From: Sorex araneus
Taxonomy: Eukaryota > Chordata > Mammalia > Eulipotyphla > Soricidae
Assembly (NCBI RefSeq): GCF_027595985.1
Contig: NC_073303.1
Span: 27,475,347-27,539,346 of the forward strand
Direction: 5' to 3'
Length of the DNA: 64,000 nucleotides
The notes under the pieces were generated by a model that was not told the DNA's origin, made no database searches, and worked only from the letters and a program-made list of their open reading frames with translations. Shown here one piece after another: positions 39,564-48,715 of the stretch. Made by a program: the position numbers and the translations under genes. Numbering within the stretch: position 1 is the first letter of the stretch; each line of letters opens with the position of its first letter.

Positions 39564-39868
39564 ACACATATAAGGTCTTTAAAATAATGCTTATCATCAT
39601 TTTTTCCCCTTTCTAAAGTGATGCCTTTCAATTGCATAAAATTTAGAGGAAAATATACCCATCTGTCTGCTAGCCCTAGATAAGCACTGGTCATATTTGG
39701 GGGTTTTGTTTTTCAGACTTTTGTTCCATGCATATGCTGCATAAATGAAATTAAAAATAGAAACAAAATATTATAATGGCAGGTCAATAAAAAAACACAG
39801 GAAGTAAACAGAAAGCATATGACTCCAGCAAGATGTAGTATATTCATAGACTGAATATTATTCATCAT

Positions 39869-40041
39869 TAGGGGCTAGCGTGATAGCACACTGGGTAGGG
39901 CGTTTGCCTTGCACGAGGCTGACCCGGGTTCGATTACCAGCATCCCATATGGTCCCCCGAGCACTGCCAGGAGTAATTCCTGAGTGCAGAGCCAGGAGTA
40001 ACCCCTGAGCAAAGCTGGGTGTGACCCAAAAAAGAAAAAAA
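39869..40041 (+). mobile_element. SOR SINE nested in the L1M 3' end
   Basis: Flanked by ATTATTCATCA at 39,857-39,867 and 40,042-40,052. Confidence 0.93.
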
Positions 40042-40249
40042 ATTATTCATCAATAAAAAGGAATATGACATGGAAGAACTTTGAAAACATGCTGAGTGAA
40101 AGAAGTGATCATTAAAGGCCATATATTGTATGATTGATTCAACATCTATGAAATTACCAGAATCAGGAAGTCCTTAGGGCAGAAAGTAGATTAGAGGTTA
40201 CCAGGGCAGAGGGAAATGAATAGCCACTGACTGACTAAGGGCTAAAGTT

Positions 40250-40435
40250 CCTGGGACTGGACGGATAGTGCAGTGGGTGGAGCATTTGCCTTGCATGGGG
40301 CCAGCCTGGTTTCTATCCCTGCACCCTCCATGGTCCCCTGAGCACCGCCAGGAGCGATTCCTGAGTGCAGAGGCAGGAGTAACCCCTGAGCACTGCTGGG
40401 TGGGGCCCAAAAGCAAAACAAAACAAAACAAAGTG
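40250..40435 (+). mobile_element. SOR SINE nested in the L1M 3' end
   Basis: GGGACTGGACGGATAGTGCA to an AAAAC-repeat tail; target duplication too degraded to define. Confidence 0.88.
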
Positions 40436-40914
40436 TCTTTTTTCTGTGGTGAATAAAATGTTCTATGATTAGAGAGTGGTAATGGTTAAACAGTTCTGCT
40501 AATATAAAATTCACTTATTATTTTTCATTTTCATTTTTTTAGCAAGACACCGTGATTTACAAAGTTATTCATAGTTGAGCTTTAGGCATACTGTGTTCTA
40601 GCACCAGCCCTGCACCAGTGTCCCTGGGTTCCCTCCCAGTCCCCCGACAGCCCTCCTGCCTGCCTTCTTGGCAGCATATTTTTAGTTTGGTTGCCGTCAT
40701 TCAGATCTCATGTCCTTGGCATTGTTGTCGCTGTGGTTTAGATACAGGCCTCGACACCGCTGACGAACCCGTGGCCCTTCACCCCTGCGTCTCCTTATTT
40801 CCCTTCCTCCTCCTCTTGCTACCCCCTCTGGGTTTCATTCCCTCTCCGTCCTTCTCCTTTCTCTATTCTGGGATCAAGAAAAACACTAAAAATTGTGCAG
40901 GTTCTTGTGTGTTT

Positions 40915-41215
40915 GATTTGGGGGCCGAAGTGCTCAGGGGCTACCCCTGGCTCTGTGCTCAGGAGTCAGTCCTGGCAGAACTGGGGGCTATGCGATTCTG
41001 GGGATCGACTCTTTCCCTGTGCAAAGCATGCCCTCGGTCTCTGGAGCTATTTCTCAGACTCCCGAACCCCCAAACATTAAAACTCCCAAACATTAAAACA
41101 TTGTTTGGGGGTTTCACCTGGCAGTGCTCAGGGGTAGCTCCCGGCCCTATGCTTGGCGGAATCTCCCGGTTGTGCTGGGGGCCAGGGGGTGCAGGAGAAG
41201 CAAGGCTGAGCCTCC
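40915..41215 (-). mobile_element. Two degraded SOR-like SINEs
   Basis: About 40,915-41,056 and 41,101-41,215 with GCTCAGGGGCTACCCCTGGC and GGCAGTGCTCAGGGGTAGCT. Confidence 0.6.
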
Positions 41216-41274
41216 TGCACACAGAGTGTGTGCTCGGCCCAGTCCTAAACGGTAAGTTTAAAATGCAGAGCTTT

Positions 41275-41942
41275 CGGCTCCAGCCGAGTTTCGGCCCGGG
41301 TGCCCATGCCTCTGCACAGCCGGTGGATGTGGAACGAGCGGGAACCAGAGACAGCTTTAGGATTTGGGGTTCCAGCTTGCACCCATGTATGGAGACTGTG
41401 AACTAAGCTTTTGCTACATGCTGTTCCAGGAAAGGAAATGATTTATTTTCCAACTTAAATCTCCACGGACTTAATTACTATAATACAGAAATTGTAAACC
41501 GCGCGGCTGCTACTGCAGCCGCGCAACATTTTATCTCTTCATTCTCATCAGTGGAAAACTTATTATCAAATATTTCCTTGTTAATAGAGCTGTATTCTTG
41601 GGGGATAAATTCCAACAAAAATAGTGAGTCTGTTTTGAAACTCTAACAACAATAGTGAGTTGTGTGTTGAAATCTGGAATGTAATCAAGGTAAAGAGAAA
41701 AGGAAGTGAAATTATCACTCATGCACGGGGGGGGGGGTTGGGGGGTGAGGGGTGGGATGTATACTGTTTTTTTTAGTTTTTGTTTTTGTTTTTGTTTTGT
41801 TTTTGTTTTTATTTGTGGTGGAATATGGGCACTGGTGAAGGGATGGGTGTTTGAGCATTGTATAACTGAGATATAAGCCTGAGAACTTTGTAACTTTCCA
41901 CTTGGTGATTCAATAAAATAAATTTAAAATAAATAAATAAAT
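41275..41942 (+). mobile_element. 668-bp L1-tailed retroposon of unknown family
   Basis: Flanked by perfect AAAATGCAGAGCTTT copies at 41,260-41,274 and 41,943-41,957; the target reads TTT|AAAATG, as for L1 endonuclease. It starts CGGCTCCAGCCG, contains a GC hairpin (41,501-41,524) and a G-run/T-rich segment (41,725-41,815), then ends with the same 3' end as the 20,318 and 47,518 elements and a (TAAA)n tail. No ORF of note. I do not recognise the 5' two thirds. Confidence 0.75.
41501..41524. repeat. GC-rich hairpin inside the 668-bp retroposon
   Basis: GCGCGGCTGC, loop TACT, then GCAGCCGCGC: perfect 10-bp stem. Confidence 0.95.
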
Positions 41943-41957
41943 AAAATGCAGAGCTTT

Positions 41958-42136
41958 GGGCTGGAGCGATAGCACAGCGGGTAGAGCGTTTGCCTTGCAT
42001 GCGGCCGACCTGGGTTCGATTCCCAGCATCTCATATAGTCCCCTGAGCACCACCAGGAGTAATTCCTGAGTGCAGAGCCAGGAGTAACCTCTGTGCACTG
42101 CCGGGTGTGACCCAAAAAGAAAAGGAAAAAAAAAAT
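41958..42136 (+). mobile_element. SOR SINE
   Basis: Begins directly after the right TSD of the 668-bp element; GGGCTGGAGCGATAGCACAG to an A-rich tail. Confidence 0.95.
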
Positions 42137-42211
42137 GAAAAACTTTTCAGTTTTCCAATGTCAAGTAATACGGTTATCAAATTAAATATGAGAAAATTAT
42201 TTTTAATAGGG

Positions 42212-42720
42212 ACCACACCCTGTGGTTCTAGAGTGGTGTGGGGCCTGGCCCATGCTCAGTGATGCTCAAGCCCAGTGGGGCATGTGGGGGCATGAGGCCA
42301 GACCCAGTCACTCTGGGGGTTGGGGACATACGGTGCTGAGGAATGGATTTCGGGGTCTCACACACGTTAGGTACTTACCCTACCACTTGAGCAATCCCCG
42401 GCCCTAAAAAAGAATTAAGTTTCCCCTGAGTCTGAGTTGTGAATCCCTCTCAAATGATATCAACGGACTGTTTTCTGACAAAGGTCAGATGGAGGGCAAT
42501 GGAAAATTTTCGTTCGTGTTTTGCTACCCAAAGATTAATAGAGATTTTCAGTCCTTGCAGTACTGATTTTCCTTGTGACTTTCCAGTTCTCGGAAAAAAG
42601 AAAAAAAAAAGAAAGGGATCACTCCTGATGGGGATTGGGGGACCTTATGGGATGCTGAGGATCGAACCCAGGCTGGCTGCATGCAAGGCAAACACCCTAC
42701 CTAGGTGCTATCTCTGAGGG
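42212..42720 (-). mobile_element. Two old SOR-like SINEs
   Basis: About 42,212-42,405 and 42,612-42,720 (truncated), with GGGGACCTTATGGGATGCTG and ATCGAACCCAGGCTGGCTGC in the second. Between them nothing is recognised. Confidence 0.6.
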
Positions 42721-42992
42721 TCAATATATATATTTTTAATTCCACTGTCAGTTCTTTGAGGCATAAAGGAACGTGTTCAAATAAGGAGAGTCTCTGGACC
42801 CTTTCCTGCTCCTGGTCCCCTGCCTTGAGACACACAGATGTCTTTCTCCAGTCCCAGGAGACAGGAAAGCGTCACTCGGTACAGGCAAACCCTTGCTCTG
42901 CAGGCAGAGGCCTCCAATAGAAAGACATCAGATGCCTCAGGTCCATGAGCTGTGCAAAGAGCTGAATCAATGATCGGGGAAAGTCAGTCTAG

Positions 42993-43190
42993 GTGGGGCT
43001 CGGAGCTATAGTACAGCAGCAGAATGTTTGCCTTCCACATGGCCCACCTGGGTTTGATCCCTGGTATCCCATATGGCCCCCCAAACCTTCTGGGAGTGAT
43101 CCCTGAGCACAAAACTAGGAATATGTTCTGAACACCAACCTCTTCCATATATATGTGTATATATATATGTATATATATACATATATATCT

Positions 43191-43237
<47 letters not shown>

Positions 43238-43384
43238 GCTGAAGGAATAGTACCGTGGGTAGATGCTTGTCTTGACCCAGGCTTGATCCCCCGACCCATG
43301 TCTGATCCTCCCCAGTCCTTATGGGCCCCTGAGCACAGAGCCAGGAGAAAGCCCTGAACACCACCAAGTGTGGCCCCCAAACTG
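42993..43384 (+). mobile_element. Two diverged SOR SINEs around simple repeats
   Basis: About 42,993-43,140 and 43,237-43,384; between them are an (AT)/(TATG) tract and (GATA)n. Confidence 0.75.
43190..43237. repeat. (GATA)n microsatellite
   Basis: About eleven GATA/TAGA units after a TA-rich tract at 43,148-43,190. Confidence 0.95.
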
Positions 43385-43534
43385 CTCATTTTAATCATGC
43401 GTCTAAATTTTTATATCCCTACATATGTATATATAATTTCATTTATTGATCCAAATTTTTATCAACATATCAGCCTCTCTCACACAATCCTGTGAATTTT
43501 GTAAGGAATTTGTTTATTGTTGAAGCATTTTTTT

Positions 43535-43680
43535 TTATTTTGGCCATACCTGGTGGTTCTCGGGTTACTCCCGACTCGGTGCTCTTGACTACACTTGGGG
43601 AAGGCCCTGTGGTGCCAGGAGTACAACCTGAGTCTCCTGCGTGCAGACCATGCACCCCAGCCCTCTGAGTTGCCCCGCAC
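43535..43680 (-). mobile_element. Degraded SOR-like SINE
   Basis: TTTGGCCATACCTGGTGGTT and GGTGCCAGGAGTACAACCTG. Confidence 0.6.
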
Positions 43681-44514
43681 CAGCCCACACTCCACGGCTT
43701 GTCATACAGGGCAAGTTGGCTGGATGGTCAGCTGGGGACAGTTTCTATTCCCTGATGACTCAGGAAGTGGGAGTCTCCCACTTCCGGCGGGGCAGGTTAG
43801 AGCACCAGCTCACCATGGTGAGAGGGACGGAGGCCCTGGGGCTGGAGAGTCTGAACTTCTGGGTCCCCCCACCGGGACTCTGTTCTCCCTCCTGTCTCCT
43901 GGGACGCCTAAGGAAGGCACAGGTTGCTGAGGGATGAAGGGCTGGTGTCCCTCCTGCACAGTACGGGAACGATGCTGGTCCTGAGAGCGGGAGTGAAGGG
44001 CTGGGCCTGACAGCGCCAAGGAGGGGGCCCTGGGAGACCTGGCCCAGCACTCCTGCCTGTCTGTTCTGGCCTTGGTGCAAGTCCGGTCTTGGGGAAATAC
44101 TGAGCAAATACTGTCATTTGGGGTGACAGCCTTTGCGTGACGACGGTCTCAGAGGTTCATTGTAGTTTCAGGTCCAGAACCACCCTGGTTCGTTTTTTCT
44201 GAATATTCAGGGGAATTCTTTCTAATGTGGGTGGTGGGAGGGGACCTCCCAAGCGGCGTTCAGAGGACGAGGGACTCTCAGTGATATTCAGCCAACTGGG
44301 CCAGTGTGAGGGTCCAAGGACACGGTGCTGGGCGGGCCTTCTGGTGTGTGGGAGCCTTCAGGGCTGCACCCAAGTGATGCTGGGAGACCAGGTGGTACTA
44401 GAGATCCACCCGGGTAGAGGGAGCCTCGGGTTCCATTCCTGGGGACTCCGTGATGGCCTGGACATCGCCAAGAGAAGCGTCCAAGCACCAAGACTGAGAG
44501 TAGCCCCACTGGGT
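43681..44514. other. Unassigned intergenic sequence
   Basis: No gene or clear repeat. A pair CCCACTTCCGG / GGAAGTGGGAG at about 43,765-43,790 and scattered SOR-like words only. Confidence 0.4.
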
Positions 44515-44840
44515 GTGGCCTATTTTGCTTTTTGGAGCACGCCAGCTGTCCTAAGGGATCACTCCTAAGGGATCAGTCCTGGTGGGGCTCGGGAGACCCT
44601 ACATGGTGCCAGGCAAGCATCCTACTCACTATCCTACCACCTCTGACCCCTATTTTTTTCCTTTTTTTTTTTTCCTTTCTGGGTCACACTCAGCGATGCA
44701 CAGAGGTTACTCCTGGCTCATGCACTCAGGAATTACCCCTGGCGGTGCTTGGGGGACCATATGGGATTCTGGGAATCGAACCTGGGCTGGCCGCGTGCAA
44801 GGCAAACGCCCTACCCACTGTGCTATCGCTCCAGCCCCCC
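44515..44840 (-). mobile_element. Degraded and full SOR SINEs in tandem
   Basis: 44,515-44,650 is degraded. 44,651-44,840 is a full reverse copy ending GCTATCGCTCCAGCCCC. Confidence 0.85.
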
Positions 44841-45003
44841 CTTTTCTTTTTCCTTTTTTGACAGTGCCAGGATCCAACCCTGGGTTCCCACAGAGCAAAC
44901 TAAACAGTGTTCTGCTGAGTCTCACTCCTGACTCTTTGACGTTTGTCTAAACTGTGTCCCAAGAAGTCAGAATAATTAAATCCTGTAAGAGGAGATAGTT
45001 GCG

Positions 45004-45168
45004 AGCTGGAGAGAACATTCAGTGAGAGAAGCACCTGTTTTGCATGCAGGAAGCACAAGTTTGAACCGCAGAACTGCCTGATCCCCCAAGCCCTGCTGTG
45101 GAAAGGACCCCTAAGCACAGAACAGGAAATAGCCCCACCCCTCATCGGCTGGATGGGGGCCAAAAGCA
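45004..45168 (+). mobile_element. Old SOR-like SINE
   Basis: GAGCTGGAGAGAACATTCAG, TTTTGCATGCAGGAAGCACA, GTTTGAACCGCAG. Confidence 0.55.
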
Positions 45169-45194
45169 CCCAACATAAAAATCAAAGAAATTCA

Positions 45195-45227
45195 TCGCTT
45201 CTCGGCCTTTTGGCTAAGACCATTGTG
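45195..45227 (+). pseudogene. 3'-truncated U2 snRNA retropseudogene
   Basis: TCGCTTCTCGGCCTTTTGGC then TAAGACC matches the 5' end of U2 snRNA; only about 33 bases are present and no Sm site or later stems follow. It is flanked by perfect 19-bp repeats (45,176-45,194 and 45,228-45,246), the mark of retroposition. Not a functional snRNA gene. Confidence 0.9.
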
Positions 45228-45418
45228 TAAAAATCAAAGAAATTCACAGGAATTGAAGGTGGGAAGGGGGCCTGGGATGGTTGCAGGAGACCCAGGAGAC
45301 ATGACTCCTAGCACCCACAGTCCCCTGAGCACCCCTAGGGGTGACCCCGCACTGCTGGGCGTGGCCCAAGACCAAGAGTAAAAGAATAAAAATATATATA
45401 TATTTGTAAATCTGGTAA

Positions 45419-45715
45419 TTGATGTCAGTGGGCGCCGCTGGTGACTTCTGTGAAGCAGGGAGGAGAAAGACGGTCACTTTCTCCCCATCCACTTCTGCCA
45501 CCTGGGTCACTGGGAAGACTAGGGCTGGTAGGAGAGCCAGTCCCAGGCCTTAGCCCAGGTTTTGGGGGTTCTTGCCTCACCTCGCAGAAAAGAATTTCAG
45601 GAGTAGACAAGCAGTGAGGTAAAAACAGGTTCTATTTGCAGGTTTGAAGAGGAGAGAGAGGAACGCACTGAAGGGAGAGTGTGGGCTTGAAATGGCCTCT
45701 AGGACTGGCTTTTAT
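45419..45715 (-). mobile_element. LTR fragment related to 53,248-54,327
   Basis: Shares TGATGTC start, CACTGGGAAGACTAGG, and CGCAGAAAAGAATTTCAGGA through GTAGACAAGCAGTGA with the later LTR. It is cut off by a SINE at 45,716 and carries no SINE at the 45,590-45,606 site. Confidence 0.75.
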
Positions 45716-46136
45716 TTGGTTTTTGTTTTTTTTTTCTTTTTGGGTCACACCTGGCGATGCACAGGGGTCACTCCTGGCTCTGCACTCAGGAATTACTCCA
45801 GGCGGTGCTCAGGGGACCATATGGGATATCGGGGATTGAACCCAGATAGACTGTGTGCAAGGCAAATCCCCTACCCACTGTGCTGTCACTCCAGCCCCTA
45901 AAATTTTTATTTTTAAATAAATCTAAGAGTAGAACTCTTAGATGCTAGTATTTTCCTTGTTTTGCTTGTTTTGTTCTTTGGGTCACACCCAGCAATGCTC
46001 AGGGGTTACTCCTGCCTCTGCACTCAGGAATTACTCCTGGCAGTGCTCGGGGGACCATATGGGATGCCAGGGATCAAAGCCAGGATGGCCCCATGCAAGG
46101 CAAATGCCCTACCTTCTGTACCATCGCTCTGGCCCC
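45716..46136 (-). mobile_element. Two SOR SINEs
   Basis: About 45,716-45,898 and 45,957-46,136, both reverse and full length. Confidence 0.92.
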
Positions 46137-46238
46137 AGATGCCAGAATCTTGAGAACAGTAAGTGCAAAAGAAAAGCACATCATTTTAGCATTTACAAAC
46201 CTAATTAGAGAAACTTTGCTAATTAAAGATGACTTTCC

Positions 46239-46410
46239 AGGGGCTGGAGCAATAGCACAGCGGGTAGGGCGTTTGCCTTGCACGCAGCCAAACCAGGTTC
46301 GATTCCCAGCATCCCATATGGTCCCCTGAGCACCGCCAGGGGTAATTCCTGAGTGCAGAGCCAGGAATAACCCCTGTGCATCGCTGGGTGTGACCCAAAA
46401 AGCCAAAAAA
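46239..46410 (+). mobile_element. SOR SINE
   Basis: GGGGCTGGAGCAATAGCACA to poly(A). Flanking ATGACTTTCCA / ATGAGTTTCCA is a near-perfect TSD. Confidence 0.94.
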
Positions 46411-46473
46411 AAAATGAGTTTCCAATCTTCAGATAAAAATTTGTGTATTTGTGTACGTAGATATATAGATACT

Positions 46474-46572
46474 AAAAAAAAAAAAAAATTCCCCGTGTCA
46501 GAGATTGAACTCAGGACCTCATATATGCAAGATAATGTGTACAAAACTCTCCCATTGAGCTGCATCCCCAGA
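46474..46572 (-). mobile_element. Older non-SOR tRNA-type SINE
   Basis: GAGATTGAACTCAGGACCTC and CATTGAGCTGCATCCCCA read as the reverse of a tRNA-like head. Confidence 0.55.
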
Positions 46573-46589
46573 CTCTAGCTTGTATTTCC

Positions 46590-46956
46590 TTTTGTTTTGT
46601 TTTTTTTCTTCTTGGGTCACACCCGGTGATGCACAGGGGTTACTCCTGGCTCTGCACTCAGGAATCATCCCTGGCATTGCTCAGGGGACCATATGGGATG
46701 CTGGGATTCGAACCTGGGTCAGCCGCGTGCAAGGCAAATCCCCTCCTGCTGTGCTATTCCTCCAGCCCCCTGTATCTCCTTTTCTTTTCTTTTTTTATCT
46801 TTTGGAGGCAGGGGTTTGTGGCCCCAGCTGTGCTCAACAGACCAGGGCTCCGGTATGTAGGTGTGATGGCTCCAGGCAGTGCTGGGAATTGAACTCAGGC
46901 CCTTCTTCATGCAAATCCTGTGGTCCAGCCCTTGGAGCTATTTTCCTGGCCCTAAA
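46590..46956 (-). mobile_element. SOR SINE followed by a degraded copy
   Basis: 46,590-46,770 is full length. 46,785-46,956 retains GTTTGTGGCCCCAGCTGTGC and GTGCTGGGAATTGAACTCAG. Confidence 0.8.
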
Positions 46957-47169
46957 CTGTTTTCTTTTTTCTCTTGAAATGAGACCCCCATAACCATGCC
47001 ACCGGACTCTCACCAGGGGCACCCCGGAGGGGGCGGTTGAGAGCTCTCCCCGCCCCAAGGGGCCCAGCCCTGGCAGCTGACTCCACTACCCAACTGCCTT
47101 CACCCTCCAGGCCACTTTCCACCCGCCCAGGCTGAGCCTCACGCATGAGTGAACATATTCCTGGACCAC

Positions 47170-47515
47170 GCGGCCACAAAGAGATCATTGATAGTACAGT
47201 GCTTTCCTGCAACACATCATCATAAAGGGAAATATATATACCTCTCAGAGAGCTCAGCAAGCTACCAAGAGTATCCCGCCTGCATGGAAGAGCCTGGCAA
47301 GCTCCCCGTGGCATATTTGATATGCCAAATACAGTAACAATAACAGGTCTCATTCCGCTGACTGAAAGAGCCTCCAATCGTTGGGAAAGATGAGTATGGA
47401 GAGGCTGCTAAAATCTCAGGGATGGGACAAATGGAGACAGTACTGGCGCCCGCTCAAGTAAATTGATGAATAATGAGATGACAGTGATACAGTGATACAG
47501 TGAAGCTATTTTTTT
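47170..47515 (+). mobile_element. SOR-head composite SINE, long subtype
   Basis: Sense copy with CTCAGCAAGCTACCAAGAGT, GAGCCTGGCAAGCTCCCCGT, an extra middle block (GACTGAAAGAGCCTCCAATC) missing from 29,988-30,230, and GATGACAGTGATACAGTGAT at the 3' end. Confidence 0.75.
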
Positions 47516-47517
47516 TT

Positions 47518-47803
47518 TTATAAAAGCCTTGCATGGAGGCTAAATCCTCTGCAACACATTGGAGTTAGTCCAGAGTGGATTAGCCCAGTACCTGCACAAA
47601 TAGAGCCTGGAGCAGCTTCGGGGGGGTGGGGGAGTGGGGGGGATAAGGGGGTGGTGATGGGAAGGAAACCGGGGACATTGGTGGTGGGAAATGTACACTG
47701 GTGGAGGGATGAGTGTTGGAACATTCTATGATTCAAACCCAGTCATGAACAGTTTTGTAAAGGTCTATCTCACAGTGATTCGATCAATTTAAGAAAAAAA
47801 AAA
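47518..47803 (+). mobile_element. L1-type 3' end
   Basis: G-rich tract, TACACTGGTGGAGGGATGAG, TCTCACAGTGATTCGATCAA, then A-rich tail. Confidence 0.6.
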
Positions 47804-48265
47804 GGCTTTGCTGGGGCGCTTTGCGTGCTGCGGTGTCAGCGGTCACTCTGGGCTGGTAGTGGGCACCACACCTGAGGATCACCAGGGAAATTCCTGAGCC
47901 AGAATGGGGAGAAGTTCCTGAGCACCCCCGGGTGTGGCCCCAATCAACACAAAACGCAAAAGAAAGCCTCACATATGTTTTTTCTTCATCTGGGATTAAA
48001 TAGACCTTGTCATTCCAGCTCGTCTAGATTTCTCCTGGACAATGGCCTGTGGCTGAAATCTGGATGCAGCCACTTATTATTATTATTATTAAGACTTCCA
48101 CATTTTCTTTAATGTCCAGGCCATCACTCGTAAAGCTGAAATTAAAGTTTTCTCCCCTCCCATTCTCTTTCTTTTAAAATGAAATACTTGGCATGCCCCA
48201 GGAGTGCATCAGTTAGCTCATGGGACTTAGACAATGTCAAAGACCCAAGTAGAAAATGACAAAAC
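47804..48265. other. Unassigned sequence with one degraded SOR-like patch
   Basis: 47,806-47,945 has GAAGTTCCTGAGCACCCCCG and GGTGTGGCCCC. A short (TTA)n is at about 48,075-48,090. No gene. Confidence 0.45.
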
Positions 48266-48650
48266 AGGGGCCAGAGCAAGTGTTTTTCAATCTGGGTTCT
48301 ACCACTGACATCCCATACAATCCCCTAAGCACCTCCAGCAGTAATTCCTGCATGCAAAGCCAGGAATAACCCCTGAGCGTCGCTAGGTGTGGCTCCCCCC
48401 CAAAAAAAAAAAAAAAAAGAAAGAAAGAAAATGATAAAGCATAACGCAAGTAAACCTCCTGGAAACACCAGCCCTTACCCAATATAATCACCTACTCCAA
48501 TTTTGGGTTTTTGTTTTTGAGCTACACCCAGCTGTGCTCAGGGATTACTTCTGGTGGTGCTCAGGGGACCATAGGGGGTGCTGGGATGCTAGGGATCAAA
48601 CCAGGGTCAGCTGCATGCAAGCCAAGCTCCCTGCCATCTCTCCAGCCCAA
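48266..48650. mobile_element. Two diverged SOR SINEs
   Basis: About 48,266-48,432 (plus; poly(A) then GAAA repeats) and 48,503-48,650 (minus). Confidence 0.8.
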
Positions 48651-48715
48651 GTTTTGCACCTGTGAAACAGTGGAGGCTCAGGTGATGCCTCTGTGACCCC
48701 ATGATTATCATTCCC

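Larger units (their letters stand above)
39780..40520 (+). mobile_element. L1M-type 3' end carrying two SOR insertions
   Basis: CAATAAAAAGGAATATGACA, GGCCATATATTGTATGATTG, GAAAGTAGATTAGAGGTTAC and AAAATGTTCTATGATTAGAG follow the L1M 3' consensus in order. The sequence is split at 39,868 and 40,249 by SINEs. Confidence 0.7.

Noticed and set aside
41260-42150. A third copy of AAAATGCAGAGCTTT after the SOR at 41,958
   Set aside because: The sequence there (AAAATGAAAAACTTTT) matches only loosely, so a second insertion at exactly this target is not established.
45190-45230. Possible functional U2 snRNA gene
   Set aside because: Only about 33 bases are present, no Sm site, no PSE/DSE seen, and TSDs show retroposition.
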